Origin: Biomphalaria glabrata
Lineage: Eukaryota; Mollusca; Gastropoda; Planorbidae
Assembly: GCF_947242115.1 (NCBI RefSeq)
Contig: NC_074714.1
Location: 42,948,149-43,012,148 of the forward strand
DNA length: 64,000 nt
Direction of reading: 5' to 3'
Positions 26,101-38,100 of the stretch are shown one piece after another (position 1 is the first letter of the stretch; each line of letters begins with the position of its first letter). The translations under genes and the position numbers were made by a program. The notes under the pieces are model-generated. The model saw only the letters and a list, made by a program, of their open reading frames with translations, did not search any database and was not told the DNA's origin.

Positions 26101-29100
26101 AATTGTTTCGCACAAAATATATATCTACTATTACCTGTAATTACTATTTGAGCAATAATAAGTATTTATTGTACAATATTTCATTTACAAATATCTAGTA
26201 CACATATCTATTACTAAACTATATTACTAATTTGAATCTTTGAAAATGGCTGAGTATGAAAAACTAACAGAGATAGTGGATAAACTAAAGTTAAAAGAAG
26301 ATGATAGAGCTGCATTCATTAAAATTGAAATAGATAGAATTAGAGTAGAAAAAGACAAGCAACGGGAAGAAAGGCTACATGAAAGAAGACTGAGAGAGAA
26401 AGAACAAGAAAACTTAGAGAAAGAAAAAGAACGCCAGCATGAAATAAAATTAAAAGAACATGAAGAAAAAATGGCCAAGCTAGCAAAAGAAAATAAAGAC
26501 AATTCAGCAAGTCAAACTTCATCTCATCATCAGTATCATAGCAAATTTAGGAACTTTGACCCAAAAGAAGACACATTAGAAAATTTCATTATTCAATTTG
26601 AATATATCTGTCAAACAGCAAATATGAATAGTGCACAAATGGCTCAACAACTGCTAGCTAACCTAAGAGGTGAACCACTAAACATCATCGACACACTAAC
26701 TATGGAGCAAAGAAAAGACTACAACACAGTAAAACAAAGACTTATTGAACATTTTGGCAAAACGGAGGAGCACTATCGAAAACTTTTTAGGGAAATAAAA
26801 CTAGCAAAGAATACAGATTTAAAAAGAACAATACATGACATGCGCCAGAACATAACAAAGTGGCTACAACTCGCAAACTGCAACTTAGATGACCCCAAAC
26901 AGATATTAGATTTCTTTCTCATTGAGAATGTGCTAAGTAATGTTACAGATGCAGCATTCTCATTCCTGAAGGAGAGAAAAATAAAAAACGAAGCTGAATT
27001 GATATCAAACTTAACAACATACAAAGACTCCCACCCAAACATCACCATTGACAAAAGGGAATTGTACAATGTAGCTGCAACAGTGACAGAAAACCATCCA
27101 AGAACTACAAATAAATTTAAATATGCCAAGAGCATACAATGTTTTTTCTGTGGCATATTGGGTCACACCAAAGCAGAGTGCAGAAAGAGAATGGCATCAG
27201 AAAAACAGCAATATGTAAATAGAAACCATAAATATGGAAGAGATAACAGAACTTTCCAGAGCTTCAGTCCTAACTATAATAGATCCTATCAACAACAATA
27301 TAACAGAAGAACATGGCAAAGCTACAGTCCAACTAACAGTAGATCACATCAAACAAACAGAAGATGGCAAAACAACAGAATGTCTAGAAGAGACCAATTT
27401 CAAGATAGACAACATACTTACCACAATAACAATCATACCAGACAAAACATAGCAGCTGTAGCAACTGAAAGACCAATAGAATATAAAACAGTACCATAGA
27501 AAAAGAATGTTTAGCCATACTGTGGTGTACACTGCGACTAAAAAGACATCTGTTAGGCAGATTTTTCCTAATATTTACAGATCATAAACCATTAACCACT
27601 CTAAATGTTAAAGCAAATACCAATAGTAGAATTACAAGATGGACCATGATCCTAGCTGATTTCCATTTTGAAAAAAAACAAATAAAAGGGAAAGATAATG
27701 TTATTGCTGATTTTATGTCCAGATATATTCAAGATAATCAGAATGACTTAGATAATGATCTATGTCATGTTAGTCAAAACTTGTATTGCTAAATGTCAAA
27801 GATTTAAGATTCACACCTTAAAGTAAAAAATTATTTTTACAACCAACTATGAGCATTATTTTGTAAACACTGAGCATTATTTTGAAAACATTGTATTCTA
27901 TATTTGTAAATATTGAACTAGAACTAAGACTTCATTTTTAAAAAAAAAAACTCTATTTGTAAACAAACTTTGGAATTTGATTACTTCATTGTAACCTACA
28001 TTTTTTTCACATTCTTTTGTCAACAAGAATAACATTTTTGTACTCAACAATGTAAACAAACATTGAATTTTTTCCAAACTTATTCAGTACCTAGCTTAAT
28101 TTTTTTCCATACAATGTAAACATTATTTTTTCTCATTGTATTGAGAACAACTGTGACAAATTTTTTTTTCTACAGCTATTGTAAACAAGATTGGAATTTT
28201 TTACTATGTCATTTATCACAATTATATAACTTAGTCACATTTTTCAATACTATTGAAAAAGGAGATTGATTCATAATGTAACTTATTTATTCAATGTCAA
28301 TTAGTGTAATGAAATATTGACATACACTTGTATTTTTTTTGAAAACATTTTTGTCAAACTATTCTTATGAACTTTATTTTTTTGTAACAATCATTGATGT
28401 AAACAAGAAGATTGTTGTACAAACTTTTTGATATTTCAAGTACTGAAAGAGACACTTGATATTATTCTTTTAAATTGGACTTACACATTTTTTCACAACA
28501 GATTAAAATGAATACAACTAAACCATTATGATGTTATGCTTGTATGTATATGCTTGAACAAATTAATGTAACCTCAAAGATTGTATCACAACTGACACAT
28601 TTTCTCAGATGAAGTTTTTCGACAAAGATTTTTTTGAACTTTGTACTCAATAATTATTATTTGATAAACAATGTAACATTAAACTTTTGCCATTACTAGC
28701 TACAAATTATTTGAACTGTCATATGGAGAAATACTTAATTGAAACATAAGGTGCATGTAACAAGCACTATGAGGGATACTTATTACTTTGATTTCATGTT
28801 GATACTTTTGATCCAATATTTTGATACTTGAATTATACATATTTACTTGTGTAATATTAATGCACAACAATTTTTTATGGAGATGTCAAACCTCATATTG
28901 AAGTAAACAGATACATTGAATTTGTAACAATGATCATTAATCAATTTGATGTTGAATTTTGACACATATTTTGAATTTTTCTATACTTTTTTTTTTTATC
29001 ACTTACATATTGAGACTTACTTGTAACATTTTCTACATGATTTGTACATATTGTACTATTGGTGTTAAAAAAAAACAAAAAAAACAGACTTCTAACATTG

Positions 29101-32100
29101 CTATAGTGTCAAAGATTTTTGTGGATAGATATTGTGAATAAAAACTTGTATTTATTTTTCACATTGTGACATAGGAGATTGTCATTGAAATTTTCGTCAC
29201 ACTTTGCACATATTATTATGAAAAAGACTTGTAAATATTGAACACATTTGAATATTGATGTATATATTAGAACTACATGTAAAGAATTATTTGGGATGTT
29301 AAGTATTTGACTCAGAGAATTATTTGAATTGCCTTACAAGAATATGATGAATTAGAGAATTTTGCCCTTGTATGAATTTTTTTTTGATTCAGCAAATATT
29401 TTGTGTAACACTGTCATATTATATATTTTATTTCAAGTTTGTAGTTCTATTTGAACTCTGCAATTGTACATTTCATAGACCCCAAGAATTCCAATTGATC
29501 CTACTTAGGATAATTATGTCATCAAGCTGAAAAAAATTTCTTCAAAATTTTTTTTCAAAAGGGGGGTGATAGGTAATGTCACCACCTCAAAGTTGGTGCC
29601 ATAGAGTAGAAACCCTAATTCTGTATTGTGTATGTTAATTCCATATTGTGAATCTTATTCACAACCCATGTTGCACTAAGGTGAACACTTTTGACCTTAG
29701 GTGAACCAGAGAGTTAAAGGCAGTCAGTCCACATAGAGATCTTGTAGCAAGCACTTGTATTGAGTCACTTAAGATATAAGCAGTAGAGTTAGATGTTTAA
29801 AGTAGTTGGTTATAGAATAAGTACTAAGTTGTGATATTTGTATATTACTGTTGGATTAATACTGACCATTCCTGGGTCGAATTGTATGGTGTATTCACTA
29901 TGTGGTGTTATATTAAACTTATTTGTGTCTGCTACACCCAGCGTCATTTCATTATTCAGTAGCATTGGCAGGAAAAATAGCTAGCTTTTGTTTTGGAGCA
30001 TGCATGTACAGAAAATAGGAATGGAATCGTGAATGTAATTTAAATGTTTACAATATCTCTTGTGTGTTTTTTTTTTGTGCTTTTTTTAGCGGCCCCCGTA
30101 AGGGGAAAAAGCCGCTATTAGGTTTGTGCAAAATGTCTGTCTGTCCGTCTGTCTGTCTGTCCGTCTGTCCGTCTGTCACACTCAGATCTCGAAAACTAGA
30201 AGAGATATGAAAAATATTATTTCATCATTAAATGCGGCTTGAAAAGTTTAGGTGCAACGGCTACTTTTGGTTTTCTAAAAGCAAACCGTTTAATTTATAA
30301 AATTAATTATGCAAGCGATTTTTTCATAAAAATACACCGATTCTAAAACAATTACGTAAAAGTAAGGGAGGCAATGTTACAATATGCTAACAAAGATAGA
30401 CATTTTTGTGTATTTTCAGTATCACTAAGTCAAATATATTTTTAAAATGTACAGGAAATGTTTACAACAAATATAAATAATAGTTAAAGATGTTTTTTCT
30501 GGTCAACTAGCTGCTAAAATTAAAAGAAAAATTTTCTATTTGTTTATAAAGGCTAATAATGCACTTTGTATGTAAATATCACGCACATTTTTTTAAGGGG
30601 AGGTATCCCTAGAGAAAATCGAGTTTTAGGTCTAGGATATCGATTTTTAACTAATAACATAATTAAGTAGATCAACCATTTTTCATTACATTACAATCAT
30701 TTTTATTGCTTAAATCTGTGTCTAAAACATGTTTTATGTTGTTTTTGTAAGGCCTATGAGACAAAATTTTTATAAATTTCTTGAAAAGTACAAAAATGGC
30801 CCTTGGTTACGCCATCTCTATTATAAGCAAATCATTGTTTGACTATCGATGTTTGGTATGGTTTTTTTCCTCACGATCTCTAGTTTTATAAAGACGCCTC
30901 GTTTTCGCTCTATGTTTCATTCAATTTCGGTAATGATCGGAAATCTTCGGTCAACTTTTGAAGCAAATTAGATTATTTTTAGCCTTGCTAATAAATAAAG
31001 AAACGCCATTGGTTGATTTTGCCCCCGTGGTCGGAATCCCCGTAACTACTTTTGTTATTTCCGACTATCGATAATAGACTTTATTTCAATGGCGAAGTCT
31101 ACACGTTGACTTTCTTTTCTGTTCATGTGTGCATTTTCTTATTTATTCAACAGTTACAGTATATATATTTCTTTTTTTATTCATCAAATATTCTAGATCT
31201 GCTTCACCTTGTTTTTTATAAATGGCTAGACTCAACAAAAGGCTAGCTCAATTGAAGCAAGCTCGAATGAGTCGCAAATTAGATCTAGAAAGAGTTACTG
31301 GTAAATCTAAGACTCTAGTCGATCTAGATAAATCTAGTACTTCCACAACAAGTTCTAGATCTATATCTTCATCAACACCTAGCCCTACTAGATCTAGATC
31401 TGATTCATCTTCTGGACATAATATTACGGCAGCAGTTGAAATTGAGAATGTGTCTACCGAAGCCAATAAAAGTGAGGCATTGGCATCTAGATCTAAGTCT
31501 AGTGAGTAAAAGTAAAATTATTGACATTCCCAAATTAGATGTTGATAATTTAATATCCACCACTCCACACACTAACAGAACAATAGTTGAATTTGACCAA
31601 CTTCAGGCCCTTATACAGCCTTTACTTTGTCCTGGCTGCAATAAGTCTTCATTAAAATTAAATTCTGATGAAAAATGTCGCAAAGGCCTGTCTGTTAAAC
31701 TTAGCATTAACTGTGAAACATGCAGCACAGTTGTAAGTAGCAACCATACATCAGGTTATTCTAAAGAAAATAAAAGATATTCTGTTAACAATTCTGCAGT
31801 TCTATCATCAATCTTATGTGGATTAGGTTCCTACACATTTAACAAACTGTGTGAACATTTAGACATACCTGGAATGTGTAAAAAAAACTTTCTAAATATT
31901 ACTTAACTAATTTACAATAAAGGTGATGATATCCGACAGGCCCTAGAACTTAAAACTGTTGACCTTATTCGTCGAAAGCATGCGGAGGAAAGTGGAGTTT
32001 CTATAAACGAAGAAGATATCATTGATATTGATGTCTCATATGATGGCTCGTGGCTAACCAGAGGACACACTTCACATATTGGAATTGGATGTGTTGTTGA

Positions 32101-35100
32101 TGTGTTAACAGGATATGTTTTGGATTTCCACATAGTTTCAACATTTTGTTTGGTCTGTCAAACCACTGGCAGAAAGATTAAAGAAAAATCCCCATCACAG
32201 TATTCAGAATGGTTTGAAACACACAAGCCTTTTTGTGAAATCAACTACACAGGTGAGGGTCTATTAAATATAATTTACACTTCTATCAAGTCTTTGTGTA
32301 TAGTTTTTAAATTCTCTTCGCTAAATTTTTATTAGCTTTGCTTTTTTTGTAGATTCACTAAATAATATTAACAAGTTTCTAAACTGTTTGATTTTCTTTA
32401 TATTTACAGGTTCATCAGCTATGATGGGAAACACATGCCGCAGAGGTATTATGGCTGAGGTCAGTTACAAAATTTAAGCTTCGCTACACATCAATGTTAT
32501 CTGATGGAGATGCTAAATCTTTCAAAAGAGTAACTGAACTTAAACCTTATGGTGACATTCCCATAGTAAAAGAAGAATGTGTCAACCATGTTGGTAAAAG
32601 GATGGGATCTGCACTTCGAAATTTAGTTGCTGATTGTAGCAAAAAAGGTACTTCTCTTGGAGGCAAAGGGCATGGTAAACTAACTCAAAACACTATAAAA
32701 AAGTTAACACTTTATTACTCTAGAGCCATTAGAAAGCATAAAAATGTTTCTGATATGCAGAAAGCTATAATGGCATCTCTTTATCATTGCTTGTCAACTG
32801 ACAAATCACTGAAACATCAATTGTGTCCAACTGGATCTGGCTCGTGGTGCTTCTACAATGCTGCTGTTGCTAAAAATGAGACTCCTGGTCCACATAGCAA
32901 GCTTCTCTGCACTCCTCTAAATTATAAGCTACTAGCTGACCACTTAAAACCAATATATAAACGCCTCTCCGAGCCAGCCCTCTTACAACGTTGTTTGCTA
33001 GGTGCTACCCAAAACGCCAACGAGTCTTTGCATTCCAAGATTTGGAGTACTTGTGATAAAAAGAAATTTTCTTCTTGGAACAAGGTAACATTTTCAGTGA
33101 TATCCTCTATTTATGACTTTAACTTTGGATTTGCTGCTTCAAAAATAATGAAAAATATTCTGTTCTGCAAAAACACGTTTCATGCCCATCGTCTTGGTTT
33201 GAGTCGACAGAATCAACGATTAAGTGGGTCGGCGTATAAAAAAAGTAAAGTGGTCATGAGACGACTCCAGATGAGGAAAGATGCAAAAGCTCGAAGGGAA
33301 CTTGAGTTAAGAGATGCAGAGGGACCTACTTATGAAGCAGGACAGTTTTAGCTGTTTTTTTTTCTGCTTTTTTCTTCTTTTTTCAGAAATCAACAAATAT
33401 AAATTTCACGTAGGTCATTTAGCTGTACACATGATTTCTCCTAAACTAATTGTTTGATTTTAATGAAATTTGAAACACTTGTTCTAGACATGATATACCT
33501 TACTTGTATAATGAATTTTTGTGAAACTTTTTAATACTTTTTTCTAAGTTTTCAAATCTATACTTTAAACTCATTTTTCTCAAAATGTTACTTTTTGCAC
33601 ATATCATTATGCCTTACTAGGAATTTCTCCTAAACTACTTGATAGATTTCAATGAAATTTGAAACACTTCTTAAGGACATCATTTACTTTACTCGTATAA
33701 TGAGTTTTTTTCAAACTTTTATTTACTTTTTTTTTAAAGTAATTTTAATTAATATTTATCCTGTTTTTTATGCCTAAAATATAACTAAAAATTCAAAAAT
33801 TTGTAAAAAAAAAAACATACTTAAATCTTTAATTCTGATGTTGTACCAATTTAGAGGATCCTTTTCTCTTATCTTTAAATTCAATTTCATGTAATTTTGA
33901 TCAATAGTTTTTACAAAATTCAGAGTTTTAATTTGTATACAATAAACAATATGGCCGCCGTTACCATGGCAACCATCATTCAAACAACTTTTTTTTTAGC
34001 ATTATTTATTTTAGAATATCATTATATGTTACCATAACAAATTTCAAAGGCCTAGCTTCAGAAATAAGAAAAATAAGATTTTCAGGGATACCTCCCCTTA
34101 AATGGACTTTTTATGCAGCGATTTTGGTGCAGTAGCGTAACGTCGCAATATGACCAGGTGCTAAACCAATGCCTTAAACTTTTTAAAAAAAATCAGATTT
34201 TATTTATTTTTTGCTTAGTGCCCCCATCTGAATAAAAGTAGATTTTTTTTGTGCGTTTTGTCTGTTGGTCGGTCTGTCCGTCACGATTAGATTAAAAAAA
34301 CTAGAACTCTAGAAGCTATTCAAAATCGGATTTACCCTTTAATGTTCCTCCCGTAACATCTCAATAGTTTTAAGTATCTAAAAAAATTGATTGTTCCGGA
34401 TTTTTTTGTGCAAAACTAATCAACCCAAACAAATGTTTGTTTGCTCTTCTAATTTATATTACATTCCATTTCCATGCATAAACGTTGCAAAAACACATTA
34501 TCAATAATATGTTGTTCCGTTTTTAATGTAAATAGCATATTAATGCTAAATCAAAATCTCTATACTGACTTATATTTCATTAAGTGTAAAAATGTTCCGG
34601 ATATTGTTTTATAAAACATGAATTTTGCCTAATGATTGTTTGAAATCGCATAATTTACTAATATTACACTTATATTATTTGACAATGCGTCACTATAATT
34701 TGGTTATCAATATCAAATTGTTCCGTATTTTCATCTTTAAACAAATTTTAAAAATATCGACAATAGGTTGTTCAGGGCTTTAAAAAAAAGTAATTTACTA
34801 GAATTGATTACTGAAAATTACTTTTTAGACATTTAATTTTCTTGCTGAAACATAACATAGAAGTTTTGTAATCGATAAAAAAAGTTCCGGATTTTGTTTC
34901 TTACAAATCGTCGCCAGAAATTTCCGAATTTATTTAAAAATCTACTAACGCCAAATAATTGTTTGAACTCCCTCTTCTAATTAATAAACAAATAATCTTC
35001 TCATTTACGAAATAATTTTTTTACGGATTTTTATGAAAAATATTTTAACTCACTACTCTTACAGTACATTTAACTTTCTACCTAAAACAAAAAAAAATCT

Positions 35101-38100
35101 AACTATCGTTAATATTATGTTCCAATTTTTAAGGAAAACAGAATCCAAACACAAAAGTAAGGTATGAAAATCTCTCCACATGGCTGTAGTACATCTAATT
35201 TTTATACGAGACCATGCAAAAAATTTAATTAACTGTATTACATTTATCTGAAATTCTCTTTTTCTTTTACTATTGATACAAACATCCGGAACAATCTATT
35301 ATATAAACTTTTCAATTGTGTTCATGCCTAAAAATTATTGCGATGTTTTGAAACGTAAAATAAAGGTTAATCAATTTTTAATAACTTTTAGTTGTTGTTT
35401 TTTTAATATCAAGATGACGGACAGACCGACTGACAGACAAAACGCAAAAACAATGCGGCTTTGATCCTCTTTAAATAAATTCTATTAGAACTCAGTGCAC
35501 CAATGTCAATGAACCCTCGTTAAATATCTCGTTTAAATAAAGACATTTTTTATGGTACCGGTACTAGCCTATTGTGAGGTAATGGAATTTTTTTTCTTTG
35601 ACGTCATATGAATGGACTCTTTAAATGTAATGTTAAAAGAACGCACTCGGTGCACCAATGTCTATTAACCCTCGAAAAATTTTTCGGATTAATGAAAACA
35701 TATTTTAGTCTAACTAAGCCGTGTGACGTAGTGTTGTTTTTTTCCTTGACGTCATATGGAATGAATTCTTTAAATGAAATGCTAAAAGAACGCACTCGGT
35801 GCACCAAAGTCTATGAACACTCGATAAATGGTGAAGGCGATTTTTATTCTAGCTAGGCCGTGTGACGTAGTGTTTTTTTATCCTTTGACGTCATATGGAA
35901 TGAATTCTTCAAATGAAATGAAAAAAGAACTCGGTATAGTAATGTTTATTAAGCCTCGTTATGTGACTCGCGTTTAAAAAAAGAATGATATCTTGATTTA
36001 GATCTAATCTAGATTTTTTAAACTAGATCTAGATTTTTATTACAGTATATCTAGATCTGGATTTATATTCTAATTAAAATTATTTTAGAGTCTAGATCTA
36101 GATCTATTTTAGACTAAAATAGACTAGATTAAGATGTAGAATTTCAATTTCTAAACTTAAAGTGTAAAAAAAAAGTGTAGATTTTCATTTCCAAACGTTT
36201 TGATCAATATTGCAATGTTATAATATACTAAAACTAATCTACTATTTTTTATTTAATTTAAATTTACGGCAAATGAATCTTTGAAACATTATTACTTTTG
36301 ACCATCAAAATTAAATCACCTCTTGAATATTATTTGCGAATATGCAGATCCGACAGGGATCCGACTTCGACGGGGGCCGCCTCTGAGTTTGTGTAACACA
36401 AACTCTCTTTGTAATCTTGTTTTTTTTTTGCACTAGAAAATCAGATTTCTAAGCTCTTTCTCTTGCAGTACAAAGTAATCTGTACTAAACTCATAGTATG
36501 TCACTCCGTCTGTCTGTGTAGTTACAAGTACATATGCCTGATCGCCCCCATTTATGTGATTGTCAAATGTTTGCTTAATTATCGATATATAGATCTAATA
36601 ACGCCCATGTAAATATATTTAATTTTTTTTTAGTAAAATGGGTAATTAAAACAATTAAAGTATCAAATCCATTACAAAGTTTTCTTTATAATTGATATGC
36701 ATACAGTCTTTGTTCTAATCTTGACATTCAGAGTTTATTATTTTAGTTTTCTCTTGTTCTCTTTCAATTCCAATGTGCTACACAATGCTTATCTTCCCCT
36801 TGCTTAGTACATTTTAAACGCATTTCTATATCAAACAAATTTTTTATTAATACAAAGCACCCCCCTGCCCCCATCGAGCATGGGCTTGTATGTAAACTTT
36901 GAGCTGAATGAGTGGAAGTAGTCGAAAAATCTATTGCATAAAATTACTTCATAAAAGATACAACAAAGATACAGAGGGACTTAATATGAGCGCTGTTGAA
37001 AAAAAATTGCAAGTATAAAAGAATACTTTATAGATGATTTAAGAGAGGACTCAAGATTAGGTATAACTGTAAAAAAAAAAAAAAACTTAGAGTGATCAAC
37101 TGTCAACTCATCAAGGATGTCTGCCTGGCTGTGTGGTATGCTCTCTTGACTGTCTTCTCGATGGTCCATGGTTCTAACCCTGCCCGTCTCTATCATGCAA
37201 AGGTTTACACTAGGAAGCAATAACGTGTATTAAATATTTCAAACAGGACACTGGCTACATTGCTGTGGACTTCTCCAAAAATTTAATGGCAGAAATTTCC
37301 ACCAAAACCAACATTCGACTTATTAAGATTTCAAAAACGTAAGTTTTTAGATCAATGTCACATTTTTACACGTTGTCGTGTTGTTGAAGACCATAAAATG
37401 TTGTGTTGTTGAATACTATAAAATGTTGTCGTGTAGCTGAAGACCATAAAATGCTGTGTTGTTGAATGTTATCACAAGAAGGAAAGAATAAATATTAACG
37501 AAACATATTTAAGTAAACTAGGTACAATAATTTGATGCAGAAAGCAATCACTAATCACTAGATGCGAAATCCAAGTAAGCTATAGAATGCGGTCGTTTTT
37601 AGAAAAAGTAGGAAATAGTTTTACAATCCACTTTCCCTAGAAGTTCCATCAAGAGAATAATTAGATCTTCATCAGGATTGGGAACAGTATAAAATAGATG
37701 TAAATCTTATATAATCATAATAAGGCTTGTCTTCGAGTCCGAGGATCAGTGAGGAATACATTATTTCCGGTGGCTGCGCAGCCCCAACTGTGACCTACAT
37801 ATTTTGCTACACCCAGGGAAAGCATAACCATTGTCCTCAGGTGGTCGATTTAGATTTTCTTTTCGCCGACTGCGTCTGTCCTCGGCAGCGGATTTTCTTT
37901 TGGTCTCAAACGTGTATCCAGCGGCCTTTGTGAGTGACCTCCAGCTGTTCGTTCTGAGGCCGCATGCAACCAGGTGCTCTCTTCTATGTCAGCTAAGGCA
38001 AGTTGGCGCCTACGCTGGTCTTTGGAGCGTTACCGTAAATCTTATATATAAATCAATTATATGTTCTGTTCATAATTGATACGGTTTCTTAAATATTATA

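Larger units (their letters stand above)
23246..29958 (+). mobile_element. Young, internally shortened Ty3/gypsy-like LTR element (probably Gmr1-type)
   Basis: Fossil element in intron 1 of the ependymin-related gene, same strand. Its LTRs are 23246-23626 and 29577-29958. A long leader (about 2.6 kb) carries tandem repeats. Gag starts about 26.24 kb with a Lys/Glu-rich coiled coil and carries a zinc knuckle, CFFCGILGHTKAEC, near 27.14 kb. An RNase H C-terminal piece (FTDHKPLTTLN, DNVIADFMSRY) lies near 27.6-27.75 kb. About 1.8 kb of AT-rich 3' sequence and a purine tract AAAAGGGGGG near 29.56 kb follow. Protease, integrase and RT are absent, so it is non-autonomous. No integrase follows the RNase H end, consistent with integrase-before-RT order (inference). 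The LTRs differ at about two positions, so the insertion is recent. Confidence 0.85.
30080..36405. mobile_element. Composite non-coding repeat with GCGGCCCCCGT inverted ends, host of a nested transposon
   Basis: GCGGCCCCCGT at 30089-30099 is matched inverted at 36370-36380 (ACGGGGGCCGC). Near the left end is a TGTCTGTC-type microsatellite (30131-30177). Near the right end is a perfect palindrome (GAGTTTGTGT, one base, ACACAAACTC at 36384-36404). The repeat is split by the 30597-34097 transposon. The right part holds further repeats: inverted GTTTTGTCTGT..GTCGGTCTGTCCGTCA blocks, a GTTCCGGA motif array, and a tandem repeat with TGACGTCA. No coding potential of its own was seen. The superfamily is uncertain (long MITE-like or rolling-circle-like). 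Confidence 0.55.
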
